Of a DNA stretch of 64,000 bases, positions 1 through 10,678 are shown piece after piece. The DNA is taken from assembly GCA_028095005.1 (NCBI GenBank), contig CM051459.1, positions 115,789,431-115,853,430 on the forward strand, written 5' to 3'. The notes beneath the pieces are model-generated. The model worked only from the letters and a program-made list of their open reading frames with translations. It made no database searches and was not told the DNA's origin. Source of the DNA: Rhynchospora pubera. Lineage: Eukaryota; Streptophyta; Magnoliopsida; Poales; Cyperaceae. Within the stretch, counting starts at the first letter, position 1. Every line of letters starts with the position of its first letter. A program made the position numbers and the translations under genes.

Positions 1-497
1 ATGAGTCCATGTGTAATATGCCACTCAGAGAAGACAAAGCTTGTTTAATTTATAAGTACGAAACTTAAAACTCTTTTTAAAATTTGAAAAGGAACTTTAG
101 CTAGCGTTTATTTGAGAGAAAATTCCAGTATTAATTCCACTATTTAGTCATTAGTGCCTTATTGAACCATTTACAAGTTTATTGTTCGGAATATTATTGA
201 ATGACATATAGTTAAGACTCAAGAGTCAAGACATATATCCTTGTGCACTAATAAACCAGAAGCATTATTTTTATTTAATTTCTTTCCCAAGAATGCTTGT
301 CTGAAAGATAAAAGCACATTATTGTCTCTTTTGTTTAATTAGAAGGAACACTTTTGCCTTCTTGTTTATCTTAATAGAAGGTGTAATTAAATCATATGTT
401 TCTGCATAAATGTTAAAAGAAGTAAAGAAACAATGCAAAGAAACCAGAAACAAACAGAAATATTAACAAATTAGTTAAACTGCACCACAGCCATTAC
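1..497 (-). other. Part of GLK intron 1
   Basis: AT-rich sequence downstream of the exon 1 donor on the minus strand. I looked for the expected GARP exon (WTPELHRRF-like) in reverse complement and did not find it, so intron 1 is at least 497 bp and continues beyond the window. Confidence 0.6.
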
Positions 498-941
498 CTT
501 AGCTTTCTTCTTTCCTTGAGAGCTCTTGGCTGCTGCTGCAGACTTGTGCTTGCTTTCGGCCTCAGGCGATGAAGACGATGATGACTTAGCATCTCCAGCT
601 TGACATGCCATATCATCATCCTTCACAACACTTCTTATATCTACATTCTCCTCTGCCTTATTATAACTCTCCTCATTTGTTCCCAAATTCCTCTCCTCAG
701 AACCATCAACTGCTGTTGTCTCTTCTAGATCGATAGGGAACTCAGCCAAGATCTCATCTGGATCGACCTCGAGGTCAGGAAGATATTCTTGATCAAAGTT
801 CTGAAAAATATCACTAAAATCTATGTCGTCAAGTAAATCGTGTTCTATGGTGAAATCAAAATCTTCAATGAAGCCTGTAGACGGTGCCTCGACTTGTATT
901 GCTTCATCGGTTGTGCATGGCATTGGAGATAAAGCAAGCAT
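498..941 (-). CDS. GLK: GOLDEN2-like (GLK) transcription factor, exon 1 only
   Basis: Nuclear GARP-family activator of chloroplast and photosynthesis genes. Only the first coding exon is in the window: 148 codons from the ATG at 941 to a GT donor at 497-496 (AAG|GTAATG), phase 0. The N terminus starts MLALSP, the hallmark of GLK proteins, followed by an acidic region with DLLDDIDFSDIF (about residues 35-46) and a PDLEVDPDEIL block (about 55-65), then a Ser-rich, Lys-rich stretch ending KKKAK. In known GLKs this is where the Myb-like GARP DNA-binding domain begins (VDWTPELHRR-type sequence), which must lie in exon 2 left of position 1. The DNA-binding and C-terminal GCT-box domains are therefore not visible. 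The open frame runs 8 codons past the donor into the intron, but the family alignment supports the splice. Leader and promoter should lie at 942 to about 1600. Confidence 0.87.
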
Positions 942-1967
942 TGCATGCAGAGTGTTAATATTCCTTTCGTTTATTTAAATTCTTTTTCTCACCCTCTCTT
1001 TTGATACTCAGATAGTCATAGATCTGTTCATTAAATTTGTACTGAGTATCTAGGTTTTTATCTTAATTTGGTTTCTGTTTATATTTGATGAGAAGAAAAA
1101 AAGGGCAGTGGGGAGCAGTGTACAACTACAATGAATGGATTAGTTTGGTTGAAATTTGGAGTACTTGGGATGGACTACTATAGACTGAAAATGAAAGGAG
1201 GCATGCATGTACACCACAACTTGAGAAAGATTTATTTTGAAATTTGTTTTTGTCTTCAACTGACGTTGTGCTTTCCCTCTCTAAGATAAAATAATTTGGT
1301 GGCCTTGTGGATGAGTAATTTTTTGGTTCTTTCATAATTCATATAATACACACTGTGGGGGCAGAGACTGAGAGAGAAAGAGGGTACAGGAGAAAGAGCA
1401 AGCATGTGGCATGGAGCCATGGAAGATACAAACGAAGGGGTCAGATATCAGTACAGCAGCTATGTATATCAGCTGCAGCCTGTCTGGTCTCTGACAGGCG
1501 AGATTGGAGGAGGGAGGAAGCTTTGGTCTTCTACAGTATTCTCTGTGGGGGTGCGAGTGGTGTCATATATATATGGATCGAATAATGATCATTAATTATT
1601 AAGTATTAGCAATTGATAGTAGTAAATAGTAAAATAAATAAAAAAAACATTAAACAAAATTTAAAATTGTCGTCACACTAAAAAGATGGTCTCTACGTAA
1701 ATTTTTATAGTTAGACTTTTTTATTTATGTTGGATCATATTCTATTATTAGATTTACTTGATGCACTAAATTTAAAAACTTTTTAAAAAAAACTCAATTT
1801 TCTATTAATATATCCTTAAAAATTTAGCAATTTATTTTTTATAAACTTTTCTGAATCTTATAATATCTAATATGCAAGTCTTTTAAAAAATCTATGTAAA
1901 GTTCATCTTTCTTATAGTGTCATCATTGTCCAGCATTAATTAATTAAGAAATTTAATAAAGAGTAAG
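942..1967. other. GLK leader/promoter region and AT-rich flank
   Basis: Read on the minus strand this is the upstream side of GLK exon 1. A TATA-like run lies at 1565-1574, and 1350-1550 is less AT-rich and leader-like, but it is over 600 bp from the ATG. A long leader or a leader intron would be needed, and neither can be fixed from sequence alone. Short reading frames at 1355-1595 are not convincing genes. From 1600 on, no gene is visible. Confidence 0.35.
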
Positions 1968-2384
1968 ATTCCGGTGCCACACTTTTTTGGTGCCACGAAT
2001 GTCACATTTTACCTTTTTATTTTAAAATAAAAAAATTTAAAATATAATCATCCGATCCAAACCGTTGATCTTGTTCATTTTATTGACGGATGCGTTGTCC
2101 TAAAATTTCATAATTTTTAAAGTTTATTTGATGCTTGATCAAGAAGTTGAAAAATAGACATATTAGAATTAATCTATTTTAGTTATTTTGATCCGTTCAT
2201 TTTTTACCTCTTGATCAAGCATCAAATAAACTTCAAAAATTATAAATTTTTATGACAATGCATCCGTCGTTAAAATGAACAAGATCAACAGTTTGGATCG
2301 GACGATTATATTTTAAATTTTAAAATTTTAAATAAAAAGATAAAGTGTGACATTTGTGGCACCAAAAAAGTGTGGCACCGGAAT
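1968..2384. mobile_element. 417-bp palindromic (long-TIR) element, family A
   Basis: Begins ATTCCGGTGCCACAC and ends with its reverse complement GTGTGGCACCGGAAT. The two halves are inverted copies over most of the length (for example GATCCAAACCGTTGATC near 2055 and an inverted near-copy near 2285). No coding capacity. No clear target duplication was seen, so the superfamily is undetermined. A degenerate relative lies at about 20047-20462. Confidence 0.8.
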
Positions 2385-3301
2385 AAATTAGTCAATTGAA
2401 CAAATTAAAAGTGTTTCTAAGTGCTATTGTCCTATACAAATTTTCACTCCCGACAACTATGAAATTCGAATCTTTTTTCCCTTAATCTTCTTCTGACAAC
2501 TATAAGATTAGAACTTTTTTTTTCTTAGAAGGGCGATGATGTTAAAAAAAAAAAGGTGTTGTGGGCCTGTGTGGATCAAGGAGTTGAAATAGCGAGCAGA
2601 AAAATCACTATTTTAATTACTATTTTGTGTAATAAATAAATATGAACTTTAAAATAATTGATAATAAATTAGTTGTTTAATCATTATTAAATTTTTATTT
2701 GTTCGTATTGAAATTTTGTCTAACAGGAAATGTACGTTAATATAATTTAATTATGTTAGTCGAATAAATAAATAATTAATATGCTGCAAAATTTTCGTCT
2801 GATGTGATAATGTAAATGTACTGTTTAAAATTTAGACATTTCGATAAAGCCAGTGCTGTAAAATTATATCACTCATGATGGTAGTTACTGTAGAAATTGA
2901 GGTTAATTAATAGTAGTAAAAAGTAAAAGTTGATTATTCAGTTCTAGTGAATTATGTGGGTCCGTTTTATCTGTCTGGTCATGCTCGATATTTTTAAAAT
3001 ATTCTCAGATTTAATAAGATCCACAAGTGCTTGAATGTCCTATTCACGCCAGTGTACAAACAGGTCTTTCTCAATTTTCACATCAAGGGTCGGTCCAACG
3101 TGGCTGTTTTCACCGAGATAGAATGAACCACAAAAAAGTCTGAACAAATGCTACAGAAAGAAGAGAGAAAACGACCATTTTAGATAGATAAAAAAACCTC
3201 TTAGCCTATTTGAATTATTGATATCTATTTTGTCTCATGTTCATTATTAGATCTGGATTTGGATATGGTACTGTGGGTACCTCACTCCCATTTTATATTT
3301 A

Positions 3302-3389
<88 letters not shown>

Positions 3390-3764
3390 TGAGAATAACC
3401 TCCCATTTAAATAACGCCTGCTAGAGGGAAAAAATTATAATATTTGGGATTCCTGTGGGGAAATAGGACCTAAAAGCAAAACAAGGCCCATAAGCGTTGA
3501 AGTTTGAATTTCTCTGAAATTCGTCAAATTGCAAGCCATGTTTGCTTGTATCACGTCCTATTAGCTATTTAGCTTCAGTAAAAAATAAAATCTTTTTTTA
3601 TTGCAAAAAAATTCGAAATTATTTATATGAAAAATTTTATGAATTAAAATGCAATATATCTTCTTTATATTGAATTGTAAAAGGTTTTTGTTTTGAAAAT
3701 TGTTACAGAGTTAATAATATTTACTAACTACTAAGAATCTCAAGTTCTACTCTGAAAAAGCTTA
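2385..3764. other. Intergenic, no gene
   Basis: AT-rich sequence without a coding region. It contains a long TTA/ATT microsatellite (listed separately). The stretch near 3050-3250 is less AT-rich but shows no recognisable product. Confidence 0.6.
3301..3389. repeat. (ATT)n microsatellite
   Basis: Nearly uninterrupted trinucleotide repeat of about 29 units. Confidence 0.95.
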
Positions 3765-3903
3765 GGCTCCGTTTGGATAGGTATGGGAAGAAGTGAAAAG
3801 AAGTATTGAGAAGTGTGTAACTTTATGAAGAGTTTGAATTATTTATAATTTTTTTTCTTCCCTTCTTCCTTTTTCCTCCTTCTTCTTACATCCAAACGGA
3901 GCC
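3765..3903. mobile_element. Tourist-like MITE, copy 1
   Basis: 139 bp with terminal inverted repeats GGCTCCGTTTGGAT / ATCCAAACGGAGCC and the internal block shared by all seven copies in the window (GTGTGTAACTTTATGAAGAG). Non-coding. No clean target duplication remains. Confidence 0.85.
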
Positions 3904-4113
3904 AAAGAAGTTTCAAACAAATTATAATATAATATTTTCTCAATTTATTGTTAAGATGACGTTCGAACACATTCTGATGTTTATTGTTTTGAAATTCATC
4001 TTCTTAGGAGGTTATGAATCTCTTTGTTGATTACGTGACATTTTGAATCTGCATTGAGTATGGTGTGTCTAAATGGCATCGTTTTTTAAGAGATACCAAG
4101 TAGGAGAAAAGTA

Positions 4114-4132
4114 GGGGGGGGGGGGGGGGGGG
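4114..4132. repeat. Poly-G run, 19 bases
   Basis: Nineteen consecutive G residues. It may be G-quadruplex-prone, and its length could be affected by sequencing slippage. Confidence 0.9.
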
Positions 4133-4566
4133 ATTACCACAAAGAAGTCAAGGATTCAAACTACAAAACTTAAGCAATAATTTTCAAAAATGTTTCTAAA
4201 AAAATAAGAAAATACGAATGACAATTCATAATAGGGAAGCATGCAAATTTTTAGGATTTTATGAGTTAGATGTTTGCAGGTGGTTTATTTATATGACATG
4301 GAACCCAATTTCATATTCTAATATAGAGCTATGTTGTGACCAGAATTCAATTTCATATTTTAATAACCAAAAATATATTGATCGAGATGTCACGGTAAAA
4401 AAATATATATATGTCCATTGGTCAATTAATTTTGGGTGCTGTCAAGAAATAAATGTTTTCATCATTGAAATAAATGAATTAAGGCGAATTAAGTTACTGG
4501 GATTTTGTAGAAAGAAAAATAAAATCCAATACTAGAAATAGTGAAAGTATCCTCTGAATTGACGGG

Positions 4567-4759
4567 CGAGTATCCTTTCAACCATCCATCCAGTGGACGT
4601 CTTTTGATCCGAGCCGTCCGATTTAATCTTAACGGTTAGATTTTTTCGGGCCTATCAATCTTGGTATCATGCACGGGGCATCTATAGCCATTGAGATTAA
4701 ATCAGACGGCTGAGATCGAAAACCATCCATGGATGGCCATCTAGAGGATGCAGTTCCCT
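4567..4759. mobile_element. Mutator-like MITE, copy A
   Basis: 193-bp element sharing the core GGGCCTATCAATCT and the flanking GAGCCGTC / AGACGGC inverted segments with copies at 23548 and 53483. The flanking 11-bp duplications GAATTGACGGG and AAATTGACAGG match at 9 of 11 positions, so this is the oldest-looking copy. Confidence 0.75.
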
Positions 4760-5338
4760 AAATTGACAGGGTGTAACAGAGCGTTCATTGTGTTGTTATG
4801 CTTGTACCTTGTAGCTTCCTTGAAAGGTACACCTGCAGAATTAACTAGTCAGGACTCAGGACTCAGGACCCAGGTCAGGAAGTAATTTTCAATATTGTAA
4901 GTTAAATCAGAAATGTTGTTTGAGATGTCAACATCGATACGGAATAGTATTTTAATGAACAAGTATCTGAAAATGCATTGGATCAGGTCAGGGACTAACT
5001 TGAACTTACAACATAAAACAAATCATACTTCACAATTAAACAGTGTAAAATAAATTACAACCTTGTACGAGATGTCAAGATAAACACGGCAATTGAGAAA
5101 AATAGTAACTTGATTTTTATCTCAATTTAAGTGACATTTTCCTGTGGGTCTTAAAACACGATTAGAAAATTGATTTAGACCATGCAGCTGACAATGACAT
5201 GATGCCAGAGAAATTGACTGAGTCGGCAGGTCCACAGCATGTTCAACCTAAAATTATGGAAACAGCCCACTTTGAAACATAATTGAGAGTTGGAAACAAT
5301 TGATATGTGAGCCCAGTTTTCACAATTCTATCTAGGTT

Positions 5339-6772
5339 TTTTTAATAAATATAATTAATATTATTATTTTAAAGATAAATATGTTATTGATAAAAATTTA
5401 AAACTAACTATGCAACTTTGGGGTTCAAAACTCCAAAACAACATATGGATCATTTCCGGATTTCAAACCCCGAAGTTCCTGACGTGTCAGACAGTTTCGG
5501 ATTTCAAACCCAAATTCAATCTTCCCGCACAAAAAAATAAAAATAAAAAAAAATTCACTACGGGGTTCAAAAACCCCGAAATAAAAATGTTGACCATATT
5601 TTTATATTTTTTCACTTCTAATCCTTGATTTCTTATATTTGCAACATATCATTAAGTCTTCTTTTGACATAAAATATTTCATATTACTTTTACAAATTTA
5701 TGAAAATTAGTGATAACATAATTTATTACTTGATATATTATATAATTAAAATATTATAAATTACGATATTTAATAATATATATTTATCAAGCTTTTAAAA
5801 TGCTTTGTTCATCGATTAAACTAAATTATCTATTTTTTTTAGCAATACCGCTTAACTGTTTATCAACATTTTATCACTGCAAAATTGTGTTATCACGATT
5901 TTATCACGAATGCACAAATCGCATTTTAAACCTTGATATTTATATTTATATTTTATATATTTTATAGTATTATATTATATTATTTATTTTAAGAATAACA
6001 TTGTAATAATAAAAAAAGTTAGGGTTACCGGCAAATAAATTTAAGATATTATAATATATATCTTGAATTTATTCGCAGATAACCCTAAGTTTTATTATTA
6101 CAAAATTATATTTCCGAAAATGATAGATTTTAAAAAATTTGAAAAAATAGTAATAAAATCTAAAAAATTGTAAAATTTGGTTTGCTATGAGTTTTCAATA
6201 TGTAGATTAGATTGGTTAAATTAGATTTGTCAATTTACAAAAATACTTTCGAAAATGTCCGCGGTACATAGAAAGCCCTATACACTATAGTGCGTATTAA
6301 ACTTTCTTTATATATAAATTATAAATAAATATATATTAAATATAATAACTTACGTTATTAAATTATATAATATATGAAATAATAAATTATGTTATGACTA
6401 TTTTAGTAATTTGTAAAAGTAATATAAAATGTTGTATATCAATGTAAGACTTCATAATTTATAAAATATTGCAAATATAAGAAATCAAGGATTCAGAGTG
6501 CAAAAAATATAAAATATGGTCAACATCTTATTTCGGGGTTTTGAACCCCATAATCATTTTTTTTTTGTCTTTGTGCGTACAGAAACCCCGAAATGATTTT
6601 TTTATTTTTTTGTCTTTTTGTGCGGAGATATTGATTTCGGGGTTTCAAATTGTTTGCCACTTGTTCATATTTTATTTCGGGGTTATCCCGAAGTTGCATA
6701 GTTATTTTTAAAAGTTTATTAATATCGTATTTATTTTTTAAATAATAATATTAAACATATTTATTTAAAAGA
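5339..6772. mobile_element. 1.4-kb foldback element
   Basis: Two arms of about 430 bp in inverted orientation (5339 to about 5780 and about 6340-6772) around an AT-rich middle. The outer ends read ACTAACTATGCAACTT on the left and the near-complement AAGTTGCATAGTTATT on the right. Each arm carries several repeats of a TTTCGGGGTTT / AAACCCCGAA motif. It has no transposase or other coding capacity and could be transcribed into a long hairpin. The target duplication could not be resolved in the AT-rich flanks. Confidence 0.75.
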
Positions 6773-6915
6773 AAAAATCGTCGGATATTTTTTTTCGAGA
6801 TGATACGTGTCATCAAGGATTTACTATGCAGACCATTTAATTCTAAAAATAGAAGCTCGTTGAGCGCCTCCCTCTCCCTCTCCGTATATTTTCACTCCAT
6901 CCCTTATCTTCCTTT

Positions 6916-7071
6916 GCCTCCGTTTGGATGCGTTGAGAAGTAGGAAGAAAGAAGAAGGAAAGAAAAAAAAATTATAAACAACCCAAACTCTTCACAAAGT
7001 TACACACTTCCCAATACTTCTTCCCACTTCTTCCCTTCTTCCCTTCTTCCCACACCTATCCAAACGGAGCC
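6916..7071. mobile_element. Tourist-like MITE, copy 2
   Basis: 156 bp, TIRs GCCTCCGTTTGGAT / ATCCAAACGGAGCC, flanked by a 3-bp duplication TTT. The internal AACTCTTCACAAAGTTACAC block is conserved. Confidence 0.88.
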
Positions 7072-7289
7072 TTTGATGTCCTCTCCTTCCTCTGACTCTT
7101 TCTGAACAATTCACTTTTTTCCTTTCGTTTCCTGTATATTGTCTTCTTCTCTTCTTTTTCCTCTGTCTTCATCCTCTCGCATCTACTGTTTCATCTCCTC
7201 TAGACTTTATCTTTTTTTTTTCTTACTTTGCTCCACCTCAATTTACCTGATGTCTATCTCTCTCTATCGCCTCTACTACTCTTCTTTAA

Positions 7290-7680
7290 CTTCTATAAGT
7301 AAACATATATATATAACAAATAAAGTGAACATATACAATAAATAAATTACCGCATATAAAGATAAGCTAAACAAAAGATATAAGGTGAACATATATAATA
7401 AGCAAAGTAGATAGATATAATAAACAAGATGAATAGATACATTTATTGGATACTCCATTAGTGAGTAGATAAGCAAAGTGGATAGATATAATAAACAAAA
7501 TGAATAGATACGCTTATTGGATACTCCATTAGTGAGTAGATATTAGATACTCTTTTTTTATAACTAACTGAACAATTACTCTTATTAGATACTCTCTTAA
7601 TATTACTAACTGAGTAGATTTTATATACTCCTTTATTAGAACAAACTAAATAATTATACATATTAAATAATTTCTAAATA
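7290..7680. repeat. Imperfect tandem repeats, AT-rich
   Basis: The clearest unit, about 60 bp, reads GCAAAGTAGATAGATATAAT ... GGATACTCCATTAGTGAGTA and occurs twice in tandem between about 7407 and 7540. More diverged versions (GATACTC...GAGTAGAT) continue on both sides. No coding function is seen. Confidence 0.7.
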
Positions 7681-8734
7681 TTACTAAATGTCAGAAAATA
7701 TGAATTATTAGAGAGAGACGCAAAAAATAAAGGAGAAAGAAGGTAATATGATGAAGAAAGATAGATAGAATGAAAAGAAGTAGAGATCGAGTGATCAAAA
7801 TAAAGAAAAGAATGATGAAGAAGAGATGTGGAAATAGGGGGGGAAATAATTGTTGAATGAGAAAAGAAATGAGAGCGTATGGAGAGCAATAAAAAAAAAG
7901 AAAGAAAGAGTGCTAGGTGAGAAGGGGTGAGAAGGGCTGACTCGTTAGGTGAACCGTGAACAAGGTTACAAGGATGAGAAGGAGCGCTCCTAGTTGGGAA
8001 TGTATAAGTGACATCCTAAGAAAATGACATCCTTTGACATCCTACATTTAAATTGATTCAAGATTCCCAATAATGTACCCAAAAGAAACAACATAAGGAT
8101 AAAATTTTAAACAGAAATTTTCACAGAAGGTACAATCGAATCCGAAATGCTGGCCTAAAATATTTGAATAAAAGCCATTTAGAAATTAATATTGGACATA
8201 TAATATTGTTAAAAACATCACTAATATTTAATTTTCTTTATGAACGACTGGCGTATTACTTCACAAACTGAACCATATCGAAGTGCTCTCGCAGCTACCG
8301 AATCCATTGAAGAAACCCCTGTAGGTTTCATTAAACCTGCAGAAGTAACACAGAATAGTACCACGGCAGAAGGTTACAAGGATGAGAAGGAGTTACAAGG
8401 ATGAGAAGGAGCGCTCCTAGTTGGCTCTGGATGACAAAATATTAGATAGTAAGAAGTAATTTCCGATATTTTTCATCAAAAATTTAGTTCTAAGTCACTT
8501 TCTACTGTTATTATTAGCGCAAATTTTAAATTTTAGTTCTAATTTACTTTCTACTGTCATTAGTAGCGCAAACTTTTTTTTATTGAAGATTCTCGTACAT
8601 TTATTTATTTTCATTTATATAATATTGATAGCAAAGAGTCAAGCGTATAATATCGAACACATTTAAATCATTGTCAACGTCCACACGTTACAAAATTGTT
8701 TAATAATGAAAGAAACTTATTCTAATGATACACT

Positions 8735-9965
8735 GACTATGTCACCAAAAGATATGCTTGTGCGCAAAAGAAAAATTAATTAATTAATTAAAAATTTTAA
8801 AGAAATACAGAAAACACATGCGGCAGCAAATCCGATGATTAATTTAATTCCCCACTAAGTGATCACATAATACAATGAATAGTGCCAAAAAATAAACTTA
8901 TCATAATGATAGACTAGATATATCTATAGTATTGAACTATTGATTAAAACTCGTTACCGTTATTTCTATAATTAAAAATAATTTTCTATTTATGCATTTT
9001 TATAATTAAAAATATTTTCTTTTTTTAAAATATATTAAAATATAGTTTATTTTTTTACAATTGACTGCTAATGCAAATGATAACCAATATTAAAATTTTA
9101 AGAAAATGTTCATATAATGAAACTCGGATTTGTTGCAACCAATTCATTCAATAATTAAATGACAGTAAATATTTCCGTATCGAAACTCGATGTATTCCTC
9201 TATAGTATACTTTGTAACGAAAAGATATGCTTGTGCCTAAAAAATAAAGAAAGACGAAAGGACGGGAAGCAGCAATTCTGATAATTAATTTCCCCACAAA
9301 GTTATCCGAAAATACAATTTAATAACCTAAATAAAAATGAAATTATTATATTATAATAATTACGAAAAGATATGCTTGTGCGAAAAATAAAATAAAATAA
9401 ACTTATTACAATTACGAAGAGATATGGTTGTGCGCAAAAATTAAAATTAAAATATGATAAGAATAAACACTCAAGGCAGCACAGCACCAAATGTTACAAT
9501 TGATTTCCCACGAAGTTATTGGGAAACACTAAGAATAGCCCCAAAACATAAACTTATTTATGCACTCATATGCTATTTATGACGAAAAAATAGGCCTTGA
9601 TCAAAATGTTTTTTTAGCGAAATTTCATTTTTTTCGTTTCATTTTAATTGATTTTTTTAGAATTTTGTTGAAACTAGTAACATAAAAATTTCAACCAAAT
9701 GACATTAAATGTATTCACTTTTTGATCAGAAATTTTCCGATGAAATAAAATCTCACGTTAAAAAAAAATAGAATTTTGATCTGGGCCATATGCTTACGCA
9801 AAAAAAAGAGAAGGAAAAAAGTAAAAAAGAGAAAAAAATGAATAATGCGCTGCAGCAATTTTTTTCTTTTCTTTTTTAGACAGAAATAAGCAAATTTAAT
9901 AATTAATTTTTCCACAAAATCATTAGAAAAAAAATACAATGAATGATTAGCCCCAAAGAAAGAAG
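8735..9965. repeat. Degenerate repeat array (about four units)
   Basis: A unit of about 115-175 bp recurs at about 8740, 9213, 9410 and 9785. Each begins with a version of AAAGATATGCTTGTGCGCAAAA, continues with a GCAGCA segment, a TAATTAATTTTCCCCACAAAG-like segment, and ends AATACAATGAATAGTGCC-like. Spacing varies and identity is low. An extra copy of the first segment lies at about 9362. No coding capacity. Confidence 0.65.
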
Positions 9966-10356
9966 GATCAGTAGTATGCTTTGCATTAAAGAGCACTATG
10001 CAGTTATTCATCACGATCGTCTGGTCTAATTTCAACAATTTAGATTTACATGTCATACAAATTCAATATTAATCACGGGATATTCATTATTGATCGGAGA
10101 GTTGTGATGTTGAACTGCAGAGTGTAGTGTTGCAGAGGATATCGATTCGAAAAGAGAAGCCATATTCGGACTCCAAATTCATATCCTCTGAGAGCAGATC
10201 TCTAATCTGAAACCTCTTGTTAATGATAGATGCTTCGTAATTAATATCAAATCTGTCGAGATTTGTGCTGCTCGTCAAAATTAAATCGAACGGTTCAGAT
10301 CAGGATCTGCCCCTCTGCAGACCTAAACAGAGGTCTGCTCTCCACGGCAGCAAAAA

Positions 10357-10369
10357 TTCCAGAACCTTC
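10357..10369 (+). promoter_or_regulatory. Perfect heat-shock element
   Basis: TTCCAGAACCTTC is three alternating 5-bp units (TTCnnGAAnnTTC), the consensus binding site for trimeric heat-shock factor. It lies 310 bp upstream of the Hsp40 start codon, in the expected promoter region, so heat induction of that gene is a reasonable inference. Confidence 0.65.
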
Positions 10370-10678
10370 GGTAACCTTTCATCATAGCCGTGAGATCCGC
10401 TCCCTCCAACTCCACCTCATCTGGACCGTTCGTTCGCATTTACACCTCTCCTCTCTCTCCATCACCTGCCATCCTGACAACACACCACCCCACCAATCAG
10501 ACTCCCAGCCACAGATACCTCCTTAGCTCCGTACAAAACCCAAAAAAAAAATTAAAAAAAAAAGCAAATTACGAAACGAGACGGAGCCAACGCCACCGCC
10601 AAGATTAGAGAAGGCGAGAGAAAGCGCAAGCGCGCGACAGGCGGCGGGCGGCCGGAGCAGCCGAGGAAGGCGGCGGAG

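Larger units (their letters stand above)
7072..10256. other. Intergenic repeat-rich region
   Basis: No credible gene longer than 60 codons. It holds the tandem repeats at 7290-7680, a repeated 36-bp sequence (7962-7997, and again split and doubled at 8370-8424), a 54-codon frame at 8240-8404 and the degenerate repeat array at 8735-9965. Confidence 0.5.

Noticed and set aside
4218..4535. 105-codon plus-strand frame
   Set aside because: No recognisable motif, AT-rich codon content, no promoter signal and no related copy.
9715..10056. 113-codon minus-strand frame
   Set aside because: Phe/Leu/Lys-rich translation of A/T runs in the degenerate repeat array.
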